Assembly: GCF_017874535.1 (NCBI RefSeq)
Contig: NZ_JAGGLS010000001.1
Span: forward strand, 368,870-432,869
Source: Anaerococcus nagyae
GTDB lineage: Bacteria > Bacillota > Clostridia > Tissierellales > Peptoniphilaceae
Reading direction: 5' to 3'
DNA: 64,000 nt
Positions 8,387 to 17,644 of this stretch are shown here, one piece after another. Below the pieces are notes generated by a model. The model was given only the letters and a program-made list of their open reading frames with translations. It was not told the DNA's origin and did not search any database. Positions within the stretch are counted from its first letter, which is position 1. Each line of letters opens with the position of its first letter. The position numbers and the translations under genes are program-made.

Positions 8387-10131
8387 TAGCTTATCCTCCA
8401 TTGGTTGGCTTCATCATACAAATCTACAAATTGTTTGTACCTAGCCTCCTTTTCCATCAAATAATCGTGGCTTCCACGCTCAATTATATTTCCGTCTTCA
8501 ACTACTAATATCTCATCAACTCCACGAATAGATGACAGTCTATGAGCAATCATAATAACTGTTTTGCCTTCCATTAGACTTTTGAAGGCTTGTTGAAGTT
8601 CATATTCATTTTCTGGATCTGCTGCAGCTGATGCTTCATCTAAAATAATGACCTTAGGGTCTTTTAGAAATATCCTTGCTATAGATACTCTTTGTATCTC
8701 TCCACCTGATAAATTGACCCCGCTTGATCCAATTATAGAATCATAACCATCCTCAAACCTATCTATGAATTGATCGCATTTTGCAAGTTTTAAAGCATCA
8801 TAAACTTCCTTTTCAGATGCATCTTTTTTGGCAAGTTTTACATTTTCAAAAATTGAAATTCCTTGAAATAGTTTTGGATTTTGGTAAACCATGCCAATAT
8901 TATCCATTAAAGTTTCTCTTCTATAAGAATAAATATTCTTATTGCCAATTAAAATTTCTCCAGAATCTATAGGATATAAAGAAGAAATAAGTTTTGCAAT
9001 AGTTGATTTGCCACCTCCAGATGGTCCTACTAGGGCATAAACTTTACCCTGGTCTAATTTAAAAGATAAATTGTCTATAACCTTAGTCTTTTTGTCATAA
9101 GAAAAACTTACATTTTTAAATTCTATAGAATAATTTTCTATAAATTCATCATTACCATAAGTAATCGCATTATCTTTCATCTCGTCAAATAAACTCTCAA
9201 GATTGTCAACTGCTGTATTGGCCTCTACATTGTACAAACCTACATACATTATCTTCATCAAATCCGAGAAAAATAAACCCATAAACAATGTAAAAAACAA
9301 AATTTTGGCAGACCAAAGATAAGGATCTGCTCCATTTTTTACCATGTAAATGGCAATAAATATAGGCGTGATGATAAATATGTTTAATACCCACTGAAAG
9401 CTTACAAAAGGCAACCTACAAGACATAGAATATTCATAAACCATATCTCTATAGTCGTTAATAGTCCTATATAGCTTTTTAAAGCCTATGAGTGGAGCAT
9501 TAAAAATCTTTACAACTGGCAATCCTCTGACATACTCAACAGCCTGTCCATTAAGTTCATCAGATTTTTTCATATAAGCTATAGTAAAATCTTTTTCACC
9601 AGACATTTTGTAAAGTAAAAACATAGATATTAACACAATTATCACAAAAAATATGCCTAGATAAAGATCTATATTAAAAACCAAGATTAGTAATAGTATT
9701 GGTGTAATAATTGCCGCTGTATGGTCAGGTATTAAATGAGCCACACTCATATGAGTTTGCTCGACATTGTTGTCTATAATTTTTCTAACTTCTCCTGACT
9801 GATGAGTATCAAAAAAAGTATTTGAAGCATTCACTAAATTCTTAATTCCTTTTTCTCTAAGCCTCGTTTCTAAACTAAAAGCTGCTAAATGACTCATCCA
9901 AGTTCCAATTATATATAAAACCGCTTGACCTATAAATAAAAGTAAAACAATCGATACACTAGATTTTATATTTAAAGAGTTTCTTTGTGTAAAAACATTA
10001 AAAAGTATCTGCCAAATTAAATAATAAGCATAAAACTGTATAAAACATCCAAATGCCGTGAAAATTAGAGACAATATTCCATTAATCTTTTTTTCTGGCA
10101 TATAGGAAAATAATTTTTTGTATAATTTCAA
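8386..10131 (-). CDS. ABC transporter, fused permease/ATP-binding half transporter (first gene of Fur-box operon)
   Basis: 581 residues. The start codon is TTG (10131-10129) with SD GAGAGG 6 nt upstream; no ATG fits better. The N-terminal ~320 residues are a six-helix exporter-fold membrane domain. The cassette has Walker A VGPSGGGKST, signature LSGGEIQRVS, Walker B VIILDEASAA and switch IAHRL, so both half transporters look ATPase-competent. It leads an operon of six genes down to 3056 with overlaps or gaps of at most 17 nt. A Fur-box-like palindrome at 10176-10190 lies in its promoter region, predicting iron repression. An IrtA/YbtP-like iron-chelate importer is the best guess; an exporter cannot be excluded. 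Confidence 0.88.
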   Translation of the reverse strand: MKLYKKLFSYMPEKKINGILSLIFTAFGCFIQFYAYYLIWQILFNVFTQRNSLNIKSSVSIVLLLFIGQAVLYIIGTWMSHLAAFSLETRLREKGIKNLVNASNTFFDTHQSGEVRKIIDNNVEQTHMSVAHLIPDHTAAIITPILLLILVFNIDLYLGIFFVIIVLISMFLLYKMSGEKDFTIAYMKKSDELNGQAVEYVRGLPVVKIFNAPLIGFKKLYRTINDYRDMVYEYSMSCRLPFVSFQWVLNIFIITPIFIAIYMVKNGADPYLWSAKILFFTLFMGLFFSDLMKIMYVGLYNVEANTAVDNLESLFDEMKDNAITYGNDEFIENYSIEFKNVSFSYDKKTKVIDNLSFKLDQGKVYALVGPSGGGKSTIAKLISSLYPIDSGEILIGNKNIYSYRRETLMDNIGMVYQNPKLFQGISIFENVKLAKKDASEKEVYDALKLAKCDQFIDRFEDGYDSIIGSSGVNLSGGEIQRVSIARIFLKDPKVIILDEASAAADPENEYELQQAFKSLMEGKTVIMIAHRLSSIRGVDEILVVEDGNIIERGSHDYLMEKEARYKQFVDLYDEANQWRIS

Positions 10132-10624
10132 ATTAATTCCTCTCTTTCATTTAAATATAAGCTTACATTCAACATTGATAACCATTATCATGATATATCA
10201 AATTCTTTCTTTTGTACATGTCAAAAATAACTTTCTATTCAAAAATATTAATAAACTTAAAGCTTTCTTTGTTAGATTAAAATAGTTTCAATAGCTAGAA
10301 TATCACCCTACTTAGTCAGTCAAATCTATAAATTAATTCATTACAGTATTCAATATAAAATTCTAATGTATAACTTAGAAGGCTTTGATTAGGCAAATTT
10401 ATCACTAAATCTTCTTTTAAAAATATCCTCATAACTTTCCCCATATTTTAGATTCTCAATTAACTCTTTCTAGAAGAGTCTCGTTATATATCTGCTGTAA
10501 AATATACTATAAACTAATTAAGAAAAAATAAAATACTTGCCATTTTTTAACTAATATATTAAATTCTATTAGCGTTATACTATTATCAAATATTGTGATA
10601 GAAATATAGAAAGGATAATATAAT
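10132..10624. other. Intergenic region between divergent genes
   Basis: The left part is the Fur-box promoter of the transporter operon. The remainder is AT-rich with many stops. On the minus strand, 10469-10389 is a 26-codon protein-like stretch without a start. The right end carries AGAAAGGATA, the SD of the decayed transposase. I see no other gene. Confidence 0.5.
10176..10190 (-). promoter_or_regulatory. Fur-box-like operator of the ABC/ECF/AraC operon
   Basis: TGATAACCATTATCA matches the 7-1-7 Fur box TGATAATNATTATCA at 13 of 14 defined positions. It lies 45 nt before the TTG start of the first transporter gene and downstream of a TTGACA (-35-like, 10224-10219) on the same strand. The adjacent TGATATATCA (10191-10200) may extend the site. 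Confidence 0.75.
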
Positions 10625-11294
10625 ATGGAAAATCAATTAAAAGATGCTGTAATTGTAGCCTATGGACGTTCCGTAGTAGGTAAGTCTGGAAAAAAAGATG
10701 TCTTTAGAGATGTACATAAAGTAGACTTTGTGTTAAAGGGAGTATTAGAAAAAGTCTACCCTATGGTATTCCTAGCCGCTATACATTACCAGGTAAGAGA
10801 AAACAACATAGTAGTCAAAAAAGCAGTATATCCAAAAGCAGAAATTCAAAAATACATAATCCATCAAATAAGGAATTCAACAAAATATGTATCCTACAAA
10901 GATATAAAAGAATTAATGAAAGACTTAAAAGCAGTATACAAAGCATCAACAGAAGAATTAGCTCTAACAAATCTAGGCATCTTTGAAGAAAAATGGGATA
11001 AAAAATATCCGATGTGTGTAAGCTCTTGGAAAAACAACTGTACAGAACTATCCACATATTTCAAATATCCAGAAGGGATAAGAAAACTAGTATATACTAC
11101 AAATGCCATGGAAAACTTCAATAGACAACTAAGAAAAGTTACTAAAAACAAGACCATATTTCCAAGTGACTATTCTCTACAAAAAAGTTTGTATCTAGCA
11201 ATGGTAGATGCCTCAAAGTAAATGGACGAGCAGAATACGCGACTGGGATCAAATCTTATCACAATTATCAATATTTTTTGAAGTGAGGTTTTAA
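10625..11294 (+). pseudogene. Decayed IS256-family (mutator-type) transposase
   Basis: The reading frame keeps the IS256-type C-terminal region: KWDKKYPM, the block YTTNAMENFNRQLRKVTK with the catalytic Glu, and KSLYLAMVDASK. The N-terminal part is badly shortened: residues around YPMVFLAAIHYQVREN jump straight into a helical segment, so the first two catalytic Asp regions are gone. The frame stops at 11221 (AAG TAA ATG G). Shifting one base restores KWTSRIRDWDQ and a natural end in FFEVRF at 11294, so a one-base insertion also broke the C-terminus. Full-length family members are about 400 residues. It cannot be active. Confidence 0.9.
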
Positions 11295-11626
11295 ATAAGT
11301 AAAAAATCAAGTGTGAAATTTGCTGTAAACTTTCATGAAATTTGACAGTTTATTAAAGTTATTTAAAATTAAGACAAGCTCTATTCCTATAGGAATGGAC
11401 ATATATTGATACATAAAAAATGTATCAACCCTTACCCTTACTCAGGATTTAGGTTGATACACAAAATTATTTACATATCCATAAAATACCGGAACTAGTA
11501 TAACTACCAGACCTGGTATTGGGTACAACTTTATAAAGAGTATAATCTTATACCCTTTAATACCATCTCATATACTTACAATTATATTTCAAAGTCCATC
11601 ATAATATTTGCAAGTATCTTTAAATT
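11295..11626. other. Intergenic tail of the decayed IS, with inverted repeats
   Basis: Contains the perfect hairpin TTGATACAT/ATGTATCAA (11406-11428). GGTTGATACAC (11452-11462) further on is in inverted relation to ATGTATCAACC. The palindrome TTCCTATAGGAA lies at 11383-11394, and a TACCAG/CTGGTA repeat near 11506-11519. These may be remains of IS ends or terminators. No gene is seen. Confidence 0.4.
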
Positions 11627-12985
11627 TTATTTTTCTTCGTATAAAATATTCCCATCTTTGGAATGATCTTTATCCCCAGAATATTGCAATCGTCTGATCC
11701 TACAAGCTTTTATCCTATTATCTTCTATATAAAGGATTCTTATCTCATAGCCATTGTATTCTATTGTTTCATTGGCTCCCTCTTCTGGTATATAGCCTAG
11801 TTTATCTATTATAAAACCACCTAAGGAATCAAAGTTTTCATTATTTTCATCTATATCTATAGGAATTTTTTCATTAAGATCTTTAATAGAAATAGATGCC
11901 TTGACTATATAAACTCCCTTGCGATTTTCTCTAAATTCAGGTCCTTTGCTTGTTCCTTCCTCTAGGTCTCCTACAATTTCTTCTAGTAGGTCATCAATAG
12001 TTACTACTCCTGCAAATCCACCATATTCATCTATCAAGACTGCCATATGGGTATGCTTTATCTGCATATCAGAAAAAAGCTTATCTGTTTCTATTTTATC
12101 TGGAGCAAAATAAGCTGGCTTTATAAGACTTTTTAAATGGACATTCTTAATCCCCACTCTAGTAGCTTCAAGTAGATAGTCTTTGGTATATAAAATCCCT
12201 AATATATTATCTAACTCATCCTCATACACTGGGATCCTAGAATGTCTTATTTTACTAAATTCATCAAGCCAAGTTTTATCTTTATCGTTAATATCAATCA
12301 TAAAGACATCCGTACGCGCTGTCATGATTTCTTCTGCAATAAGATCATCAAATCCCATAATAGAGTTAATCATCTTAGACTCCATGGGTCGAATAATTCC
12401 TTGGTTTTCACCAACTTGGAATATAGATTTGATCTGCTCACTTGTAACTTCTTTTTCGACTGCTCCTGCCTCTATACCAAAGATATTCATAAAAAAATTT
12501 GTTACAGATGTGGTTATAGAAACTAAAGGTTTGGTCAAAAACATTACAAATCTAATAAGACCTACAGTATATCTAGTTATTTCCATAGGAAATCTTACGC
12601 CAATTCTTTGTGGAATCTTATCTACAAATATAACTTTTATAATTGCATATATAACTATCTCAATAAAGGTCATCCACCTTAAAGAGATCATTCCACCAAA
12701 GAAAAAGCCATCAGAACTTAAATCACTTAACCTATTTGAAAAATAAGCAATTGTTAAAAGGGAAAATATTATATTTACTATGTCGAAAGATTGATTTAGT
12801 CTATCTTGATCAGATATAATCTTTAGAATAGTCCTAGTTTTTGTATCATTTTCTTTCTCTTCCTCTAATTTCATTGGATTAAGTGTAATTAATCCTGAGT
12901 GAATGGCTGTAAAAGTGCCGTTGATTATTAAAAATAAAATTGTAATAAGAATTGTAATTAAGCTATGGTAGGGGCCTTGGTCCAT
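11627..12985 (-). CDS. CNNM/CorC-type (hemolysin C-like) membrane protein with CBS domains
   Basis: 452 residues in the standard order: an N-terminal DUF21/CNNM membrane domain (residues 1 to ~190, with segment ITILITILFLIINGTFTAIH and the conserved VDKIPQRIGVRFP), a CBS pair (~residues 215-345, with MTARTDVFMIDIND and AVLIDEYGGFAGVVTIDDLL), and a C-terminal CorC_HlyC domain. Members act in Mg2+/metal efflux or homeostasis at the membrane; none is a proven hemolysin. RBS GGAGAGAA precedes the ATG. A badly decayed paralogue lies at 15080-15540. Function beyond family level is not visible. Confidence 0.9.
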   Translation of the reverse strand: MDQGPYHSLITILITILFLIINGTFTAIHSGLITLNPMKLEEEKENDTKTRTILKIISDQDRLNQSFDIVNIIFSLLTIAYFSNRLSDLSSDGFFFGGMISLRWMTFIEIVIYAIIKVIFVDKIPQRIGVRFPMEITRYTVGLIRFVMFLTKPLVSITTSVTNFFMNIFGIEAGAVEKEVTSEQIKSIFQVGENQGIIRPMESKMINSIMGFDDLIAEEIMTARTDVFMIDINDKDKTWLDEFSKIRHSRIPVYEDELDNILGILYTKDYLLEATRVGIKNVHLKSLIKPAYFAPDKIETDKLFSDMQIKHTHMAVLIDEYGGFAGVVTIDDLLEEIVGDLEEGTSKGPEFRENRKGVYIVKASISIKDLNEKIPIDIDENNENFDSLGGFIIDKLGYIPEEGANETIEYNGYEIRILYIEDNRIKACRIRRLQYSGDKDHSKDGNILYEEK

Positions 12986-13067
12986 TTATATTCTCTCCGT
13001 TCTTTTTTATCTAAGAATGACTATATACATTATTTTTGATATTGTCAAAACAATTTTATATAAAAAA

Positions 13068-13220
13068 TTGGGTTGTTGCAAAATATGAATAATTATCTCC
13101 CATCATTAGAGGTTTCTCTTAGGAAATTTTTTACATAGCCAGCCGACTCGTTAAGGCAAAATTTCCGTAGAGCTTCTTCTAATGATTTGGGGACTATTAT
13201 TCATTCTGCAACAGACCCAA
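13068..13220. repeat. MITE-like palindromic repeat, copy 2
   Basis: Ends TTGGGTTGTTGCA (13068-13080) and TGCAACAGACCCAA (right end to 13220) are inverted. The arms continue inward with ATGAATAATTATC...ATCATTAGA against TCTAATGAT...ATTATTCAT. Its reverse complement aligns with copy 1 at 2855-3016 almost throughout, including the asymmetric core, so the two are one family in opposite orientation. The stop codon and last residues of the NhaC gene fall within the right arm. Confidence 0.8.
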
Positions 13221-14814
13221 GTTCTTTTTTATTTTTTAACTTTAATACATACATCAACACAAAAATTACTATCACCCCAAAAGATAAGGAAATGATTGCT
13301 GAATGAGTAAATCCTGCTATGATATATGCTACTGCAGATATAGCTGCAACACTCATGCCATATGGCAATTGAGTTTTAACATGATCAATATGAATACAAC
13401 CTGCCCCTGTAGATGACATTATAGTTGTATCAGATATTGGAGATAGATGATCTCCGCATACTGCCCCCGAAAGAGTAGCTGATATGCCTATAAAGAATAT
13501 TGGATCTGTTGGCTCAAACATAGATACTACAATTGGTATCAAAATTCCAAAAGTACCCCAGCTTGTTCCCGTAGCAAAGGCAAGAAATATTGCAACTATA
13601 AAAATTACAACTGGCAAAAACGAATTTAAACTTCCTGCTGCGTTTGCCATAAGTCCACCTACATATTGAGTAGATCCCAATAAATCGTTGGATATATTCT
13701 TTAGGCTCGTAGCCATTGTCAAGATCAAAATAGCTGATACCATTGAAGAAAAACCTTCAGAAATAGCATCCATTGACTTTTCAAATGTTAATGCTTTTTT
13801 TACTACAAAAAATACTATAGTTATTATAAGAGCAATAATAGATCCCATTGCAAGAGCTATTGATGAATCTGTATTAGCAAAAGCGTTCACAAAATCATGA
13901 TAAAAAGGACTTTTAAAATCAAAAAATCCGCCTACATTAATTAAGCTAATAACACAAGAGATAATCAATGCTAATACAGGAAAAACTAAATCAATTACAG
14001 ATCCATTTAAGTGTTCATCTGAATCATCAATAGTAATATCCTTCCTAATGCCTAGATTTCCTTCTTCTATAGCTCTTCTCTCGTATTTTTTCATTGGACC
14101 AAAATCATTATCAAAGACTATAATACTTATTACAAAAACCAATGTCAAAAGAGAGTAAAAGTTAAAGGGAATTGCTCTTATAAATAACTCTATACCTGAC
14201 ATATGGCTATTTTCGGCATATCCTGTAACCGCAGCCGCCCATGAAGATATGGGTGCTATCATACAAACGGGAGCCGCTGTTGCATCTATTATGTAAGCAA
14301 GCTTTGCTCTTGATACCCTGTGAGAATCAGTTATAGGTTTCATGACAGATCCACTTGTTAAACAATTAAAATAATCATCAATAAATAGCATTATGCATAA
14401 GCAAAATGCAGCAAGCTGTGAGCCTCTTCTAGTCTTTATTTTTGAATTAGCCCAATTCCCAAATGCTTTAGATCCTCCTGAATAATTTATAAGTACAACT
14501 ATTATTCCAAGAACTATTAAAAATATAAAAATTCCTGAAGTTTGTGAAATAGAAGTAATAAATCCTTTCTGCACTAGATTATTTAGAAAAACTCCAAGTG
14601 AGCCTCCTGAAGCTAAGATAGCCCCTGTGACAATCCCTAAAAATAGAGACGAAAAGACTTCTTTTGTAAATAATGCCACAAAAATAGCTACTAAAGGTGG
14701 AAAAAGTGACCAAATACTCGCCTCAGTAACCTCTCCAGTTAACGCAATATATATAGCAAGCCCTAGAGACAGCAATGCTATTGCAAGGGCTGGTTTTAAC
14801 TTTTTGGTATCCAT
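13201..14814 (-). CDS. Na+/H+ antiporter of the NhaC family
   Basis: 537 residues, hydrophobic with about 11-13 membrane segments. It has NhaC-type features: the early SLFPPLVAIFVALFTKEV, FIDDYFNCLTSGSVMKPI with acidic residues in the membrane, FATGTSWGTFGILIP, and GAVCGDHLSPISDTTIMSS near the end. It would exchange Na+ for H+, fitting the sodium economy suggested by the decarboxylase and V-ATPase in this window. The 3' end lies inside the MITE right arm: the final codons (GSVAE, TGA) are supplied by the repeat, so the original C-terminus may have been replaced. AGAGAGG precedes the ATG. Confidence 0.9.
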   Translation of the reverse strand: MDTKKLKPALAIALLSLGLAIYIALTGEVTEASIWSLFPPLVAIFVALFTKEVFSSLFLGIVTGAILASGGSLGVFLNNLVQKGFITSISQTSGIFIFLIVLGIIVVLINYSGGSKAFGNWANSKIKTRRGSQLAAFCLCIMLFIDDYFNCLTSGSVMKPITDSHRVSRAKLAYIIDATAAPVCMIAPISSWAAAVTGYAENSHMSGIELFIRAIPFNFYSLLTLVFVISIIVFDNDFGPMKKYERRAIEEGNLGIRKDITIDDSDEHLNGSVIDLVFPVLALIISCVISLINVGGFFDFKSPFYHDFVNAFANTDSSIALAMGSIIALIITIVFFVVKKALTFEKSMDAISEGFSSMVSAILILTMATSLKNISNDLLGSTQYVGGLMANAAGSLNSFLPVVIFIVAIFLAFATGTSWGTFGILIPIVVSMFEPTDPIFFIGISATLSGAVCGDHLSPISDTTIMSSTGAGCIHIDHVKTQLPYGMSVAAISAVAYIIAGFTHSAIISLSFGVIVIFVLMYVLKLKNKKELGSVAE

Positions 14815-14841
14815 AAAAACCTCTCTATGAGTTTTAAATAT

Positions 14842-14958
14842 TTATAAGGACGATCTTATATAATTAGCAAAAGATCTAGCATCAGCCACAACGCCATTTG
14901 CTAAATCTTTTTAAATATCTAATCACTTATAATTAAACTCAAATACTTTGTCGTATGC
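14842..14958 (-). pseudogene. Possible remnant of an unidentified gene
   Basis: One minus-strand frame reads AYDKVFEFNYK, stop, LDI, stop, then KDLANGVVADARSFANYIRS and ends at a TAA. The composition looks protein-like and no start is present. It could be the decayed 3' end of a gene formerly upstream of nhaC. No family is recognised, and chance cannot be excluded. Confidence 0.25.
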
Positions 14959-15079
14959 CTTATATTATACTTAATTTTTTCATATATAAAAGTCTTTTGA
15001 GTAACTACTAGAAATATATGGTTATAAAAAATAACTCTTAAGCTTATAACCATTAAAATTAAAGCAAAAATCAACAAAT

Positions 15080-15540
15080 TAATCGAGTTTAACTTCTACA
15101 ACAAATACATTCACAAAGAATTAGTAACAACGTTTATGAGTTTGACAAAAGGTCTTGTAATAGAAAGGATAAGTCTATTTAAAAATTTATAGATAAGGTA
15201 AGTTTCATAGAATTTCTAACCCTAATTCATCTTGGAATTTTATCTAAAAAGATCATAAGCGAAATGAATATAAATGTACTTACAGAAAGCCTACTTTCTA
15301 AGATTGATAGATGGTTTATAACAATTCTTATTTTTCTAAAAAATAAATTATTATAAGCAATGATAAGAGTAAATCAATCATAGCAAAAGACTGATTTAAC
15401 TTATCTTATTAGCTTATAACATTAAGTAAATATTTATTATTATCTCTCCCTTAGTCTTTCATAACTTAGGGATATAAGAGTATAGACTGCAATTATGGTA
15501 GCATTTAATACTACTAAAATTGCACATTTTGTATACTAAA
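15080..15540 (-). pseudogene. Decayed paralogue of the CNNM/CorC-type gene
   Basis: Translating the minus strand in all three frames recovers, in order, pieces matching the intact protein at 11627-12985: ILVVLNATIIAVYTLISL (intact LFLIINGTFTAIHSGLITL), DKLNQSFAMIDLLLSLLI (intact DRLNQSFDIVNIIFSLLT), MIFLDKIPR-stop-IRVRNSM (intact VIFVDKIPQRIGVRFPM), and ITRPFVKLINVVTN (intact LTKPLVSITTSVTN). Several frameshifts and stops separate them, and the CBS and CorC domains are absent. This fills most of the gap between nhaC and the V-ATPase operon. Confidence 0.75.
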
Positions 15541-15567
15541 ATAATGCCCTGATTTCATTTGTTCTTC

Positions 15568-16266
15568 TTATAAATTAGCTTCTAAATTTCTCTGTTCTAC
15601 AAAATCAGCTTCATTTAGCGTATCAGTTACATCTGGATCTGAAATAATATCTTTTACTTTCATTAGCCTTGCAATAGTTGCTCTTTCATTTTCTTCTAGT
15701 TTTGCTCTAATATATTTGATAGTTTCTTCCAAATCTGGAATAGTTCTATATTCTAGGGCATTTACACGACGACGTGTACTCTCTATTTCATCAGCCATAA
15801 GTTGAGTAGTTTTTTCCATCTCTGCAAGCTTAAGTAGCTTTTCCATTACATCATTTAAACCACTTATAGCTTGATCAAGTCCTGCAGATGTTTCAGCATA
15901 TCCGTATGAATACATACTTGCATCTTCATTTTGTTCTACCTTAAATTCCATTTCTGGAATTCTTACGCTCATGACATTTTTAACACCTATATCAACACCA
16001 ACTTTTTGTGTCGGAAAGCTTACTGCTGCTTCCATAGATTCTGGACTCATAAAAGCACTTGCAACAAGAAAGTCAGAGAAAGAATCAGAAAGTTCTTTTT
16101 CTACTTCTTCTCTTAACTCCTTGTTTTCGCGAATTAAAATCATAAACTGACGCATAAGCTCATCTTGCTTATCCTTAAGAAGTTTATAACCACGTTTACT
16201 TGTGCCAAGCCTTTCTTTTAAGGTGTTTAGATTCATTCTAGTTGGTGTTACTTTTAGTCTAGCCAT
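15568..16266 (-). CDS. ntpD: V-type ATP synthase subunit D
   Basis: 232 residues, mostly helical, forming the central rotor shaft. The N-terminus begins MARLKVTPTRMNL, a signature of V/A-type subunit D, followed by a long coiled coil and a second helix near residues 140-200 (RRVNALEYRTIPDLEETI) that packs against it. It is the last gene of the nine-gene operon and starts 10 nt after subunit B. No further ntp genes follow, so the operon lacks an ntpJ-type K+ transporter gene at this end. Confidence 0.95.
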   Translation of the reverse strand: MARLKVTPTRMNLNTLKERLGTSKRGYKLLKDKQDELMRQFMILIRENKELREEVEKELSDSFSDFLVASAFMSPESMEAAVSFPTQKVGVDIGVKNVMSVRIPEMEFKVEQNEDASMYSYGYAETSAGLDQAISGLNDVMEKLLKLAEMEKTTQLMADEIESTRRRVNALEYRTIPDLEETIKYIRAKLEENERATIARLMKVKDIISDPDVTDTLNEADFVEQRNLEANL

Positions 16267-16276
16267 AGATTATCAC

Positions 16277-17644
16277 CTAGTCCATATATTTTTCAATAAG
16301 GTTATCATCAATTCTCTTAAGCTCAGATTTTGGAATTAATTTAAGCAATTCCCAACCTAAATTTAAAGTTTCTTCGATTGTTCTATTTGTATAATATCCT
16401 TGGTTGATATATTTTTCTTCAAACTCTTTTGCAAATTCAGCAAATGCAAGGTCTGCATCTGAAAGTGCTGAGTCACCTAAGATTTTTTGTAGCTCACGAG
16501 CATCAACCCCTGATGCGTAAGCTGCATAGATTTGATTCATTGTACCAGCATGGTCTTCACGAGTTTTACCCTTACCTATACCCTTATCCTTAAGACGGGA
16601 CAAGCTTGGAAGGATTGATACTGGTGGCTCTACACCTTGGTTGTATAACTCACGATTTAGGATAATCTGTCCTTCTGTGATATAACCAGTAAGGTCTGGG
16701 ATTGGGTGAGTAATATCATCTTCTGGCATTGATAGTATAGGAATCTGTGTGATAGTTCCTGGTTTGCCACGAAGTTTTCCAGCTCTTTCATAAATTGTAG
16801 AAAGGTCTGTATATAGGTAGCCTGGATATCCACGACGTCCTGGTACCTCTTTACGAGCAGCTGATACTTCACGTAAAGCTTCTGCGTAATTGGTCATGTC
16901 TGTCATGATTACTAGTACTTGCATGTCTTTTTCATATGCTAGGTATTCTGCACAGGTAAGTGCCATCTTTGGTGTTGAAAGGCGTTCTATAGCTGGGTCA
17001 TCTGCAAGGTTCATAAATAACACTGAGCGGTCTAAAGCTCCAGTTTTTCTAAAATCTTCCATGAAAAACTGTGCTTCTTCAAAAGTTATACCTATAGCTG
17101 CAAAAACTACAGCAAATCCTTCGTCATCATTAAGTACTTTTGCTTGACGAGCGATTTGAGCTGCTACTTGGTTATGTGGAAGTCCATTTCCTGAGAATAT
17201 AGGAAGTTTTTGTCCACGTACAAGAGTATTTAGTCCATCTATAGTTGATATACCTGTTTGGATAAATTCTGATGGATAATCACGGCTTACTGGGTTTATA
17301 GCAGTCCCATTTACATCTCTTTTTTCATCTGGAATGATATCTGGACCATCATCTATTGGTTCTCCAAGACCGTTAAATGCACGCCCTACCATGTCTTCTG
17401 ATACACCAAGTTCTAGCGGTCTACCTAAAAATCTTACAGAAGTAGCCTCTAGATTAATACCTGTAGACCCTTCGAAAAGTTGGACCATAGCACGTCCTTC
17501 TTCAATTTCTATAACACGGCCACGACGACGTTCACCTGTATGCATTTCTATATCTACAAGTTCATCAAAATTGACACCCTCTACACCTTCGACAAGCATA
17601 AGAGGTCCAACAACTTCGGTAACTGTTTTATATTCTTTTAACAT
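16277..17644 (-). CDS. ntpB: V-type ATP synthase subunit B
   Basis: 455 residues, the non-catalytic nucleotide-site subunit of the V1 hexamer. The usual P-loop is replaced by [20 protein letters not shown], as in B subunits. Other family blocks include [40 protein letters not shown] and [18 protein letters not shown]. Its ATG shares one base with the subunit A stop, implying coupled translation. Length and motifs are normal. Confidence 0.97.
   Translation of the reverse strand: MLKEYKTVTEVVGPLMLVEGVEGVNFDELVDIEMHTGERRRGRVIEIEEGRAMVQLFEGSTGINLEATSVRFLGRPLELGVSEDMVGRAFNGLGEPIDDGPDIIPDEKRDVNGTAINPVSRDYPSEFIQTGISTIDGLNTLVRGQKLPIFSGNGLPHNQVAAQIARQAKVLNDDEGFAVVFAAIGITFEEAQFFMEDFRKTGALDRSVLFMNLADDPAIERLSTPKMALTCAEYLAYEKDMQVLVIMTDMTNYAEALREVSAARKEVPGRRGYPGYLYTDLSTIYERAGKLRGKPGTITQIPILSMPEDDITHPIPDLTGYITEGQIILNRELYNQGVEPPVSILPSLSRLKDKGIGKGKTREDHAGTMNQIYAAYASGVDARELQKILGDSALSDADLAFAEFAKEFEEKYINQGYYTNRTIEETLNLGWELLKLIPKSELKRIDDNLIEKYMD

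Noticed and set aside
10389..10469. Protein-like 26-codon stretch on the minus strand (KELIENLKYGESYEDIFKRR...) in the gap before the IS256 remnant
   Set aside because: No start codon or SD, bounded by stops, and an open stretch this long is expected by chance in such AT-rich DNA; no family recognised.
12183..12746. 187-codon plus-strand frame opposite the CNNM-type gene
   Set aside because: Antisense shadow of a well-supported membrane protein gene; composition reflects the reverse complement of hydrophobic codons.
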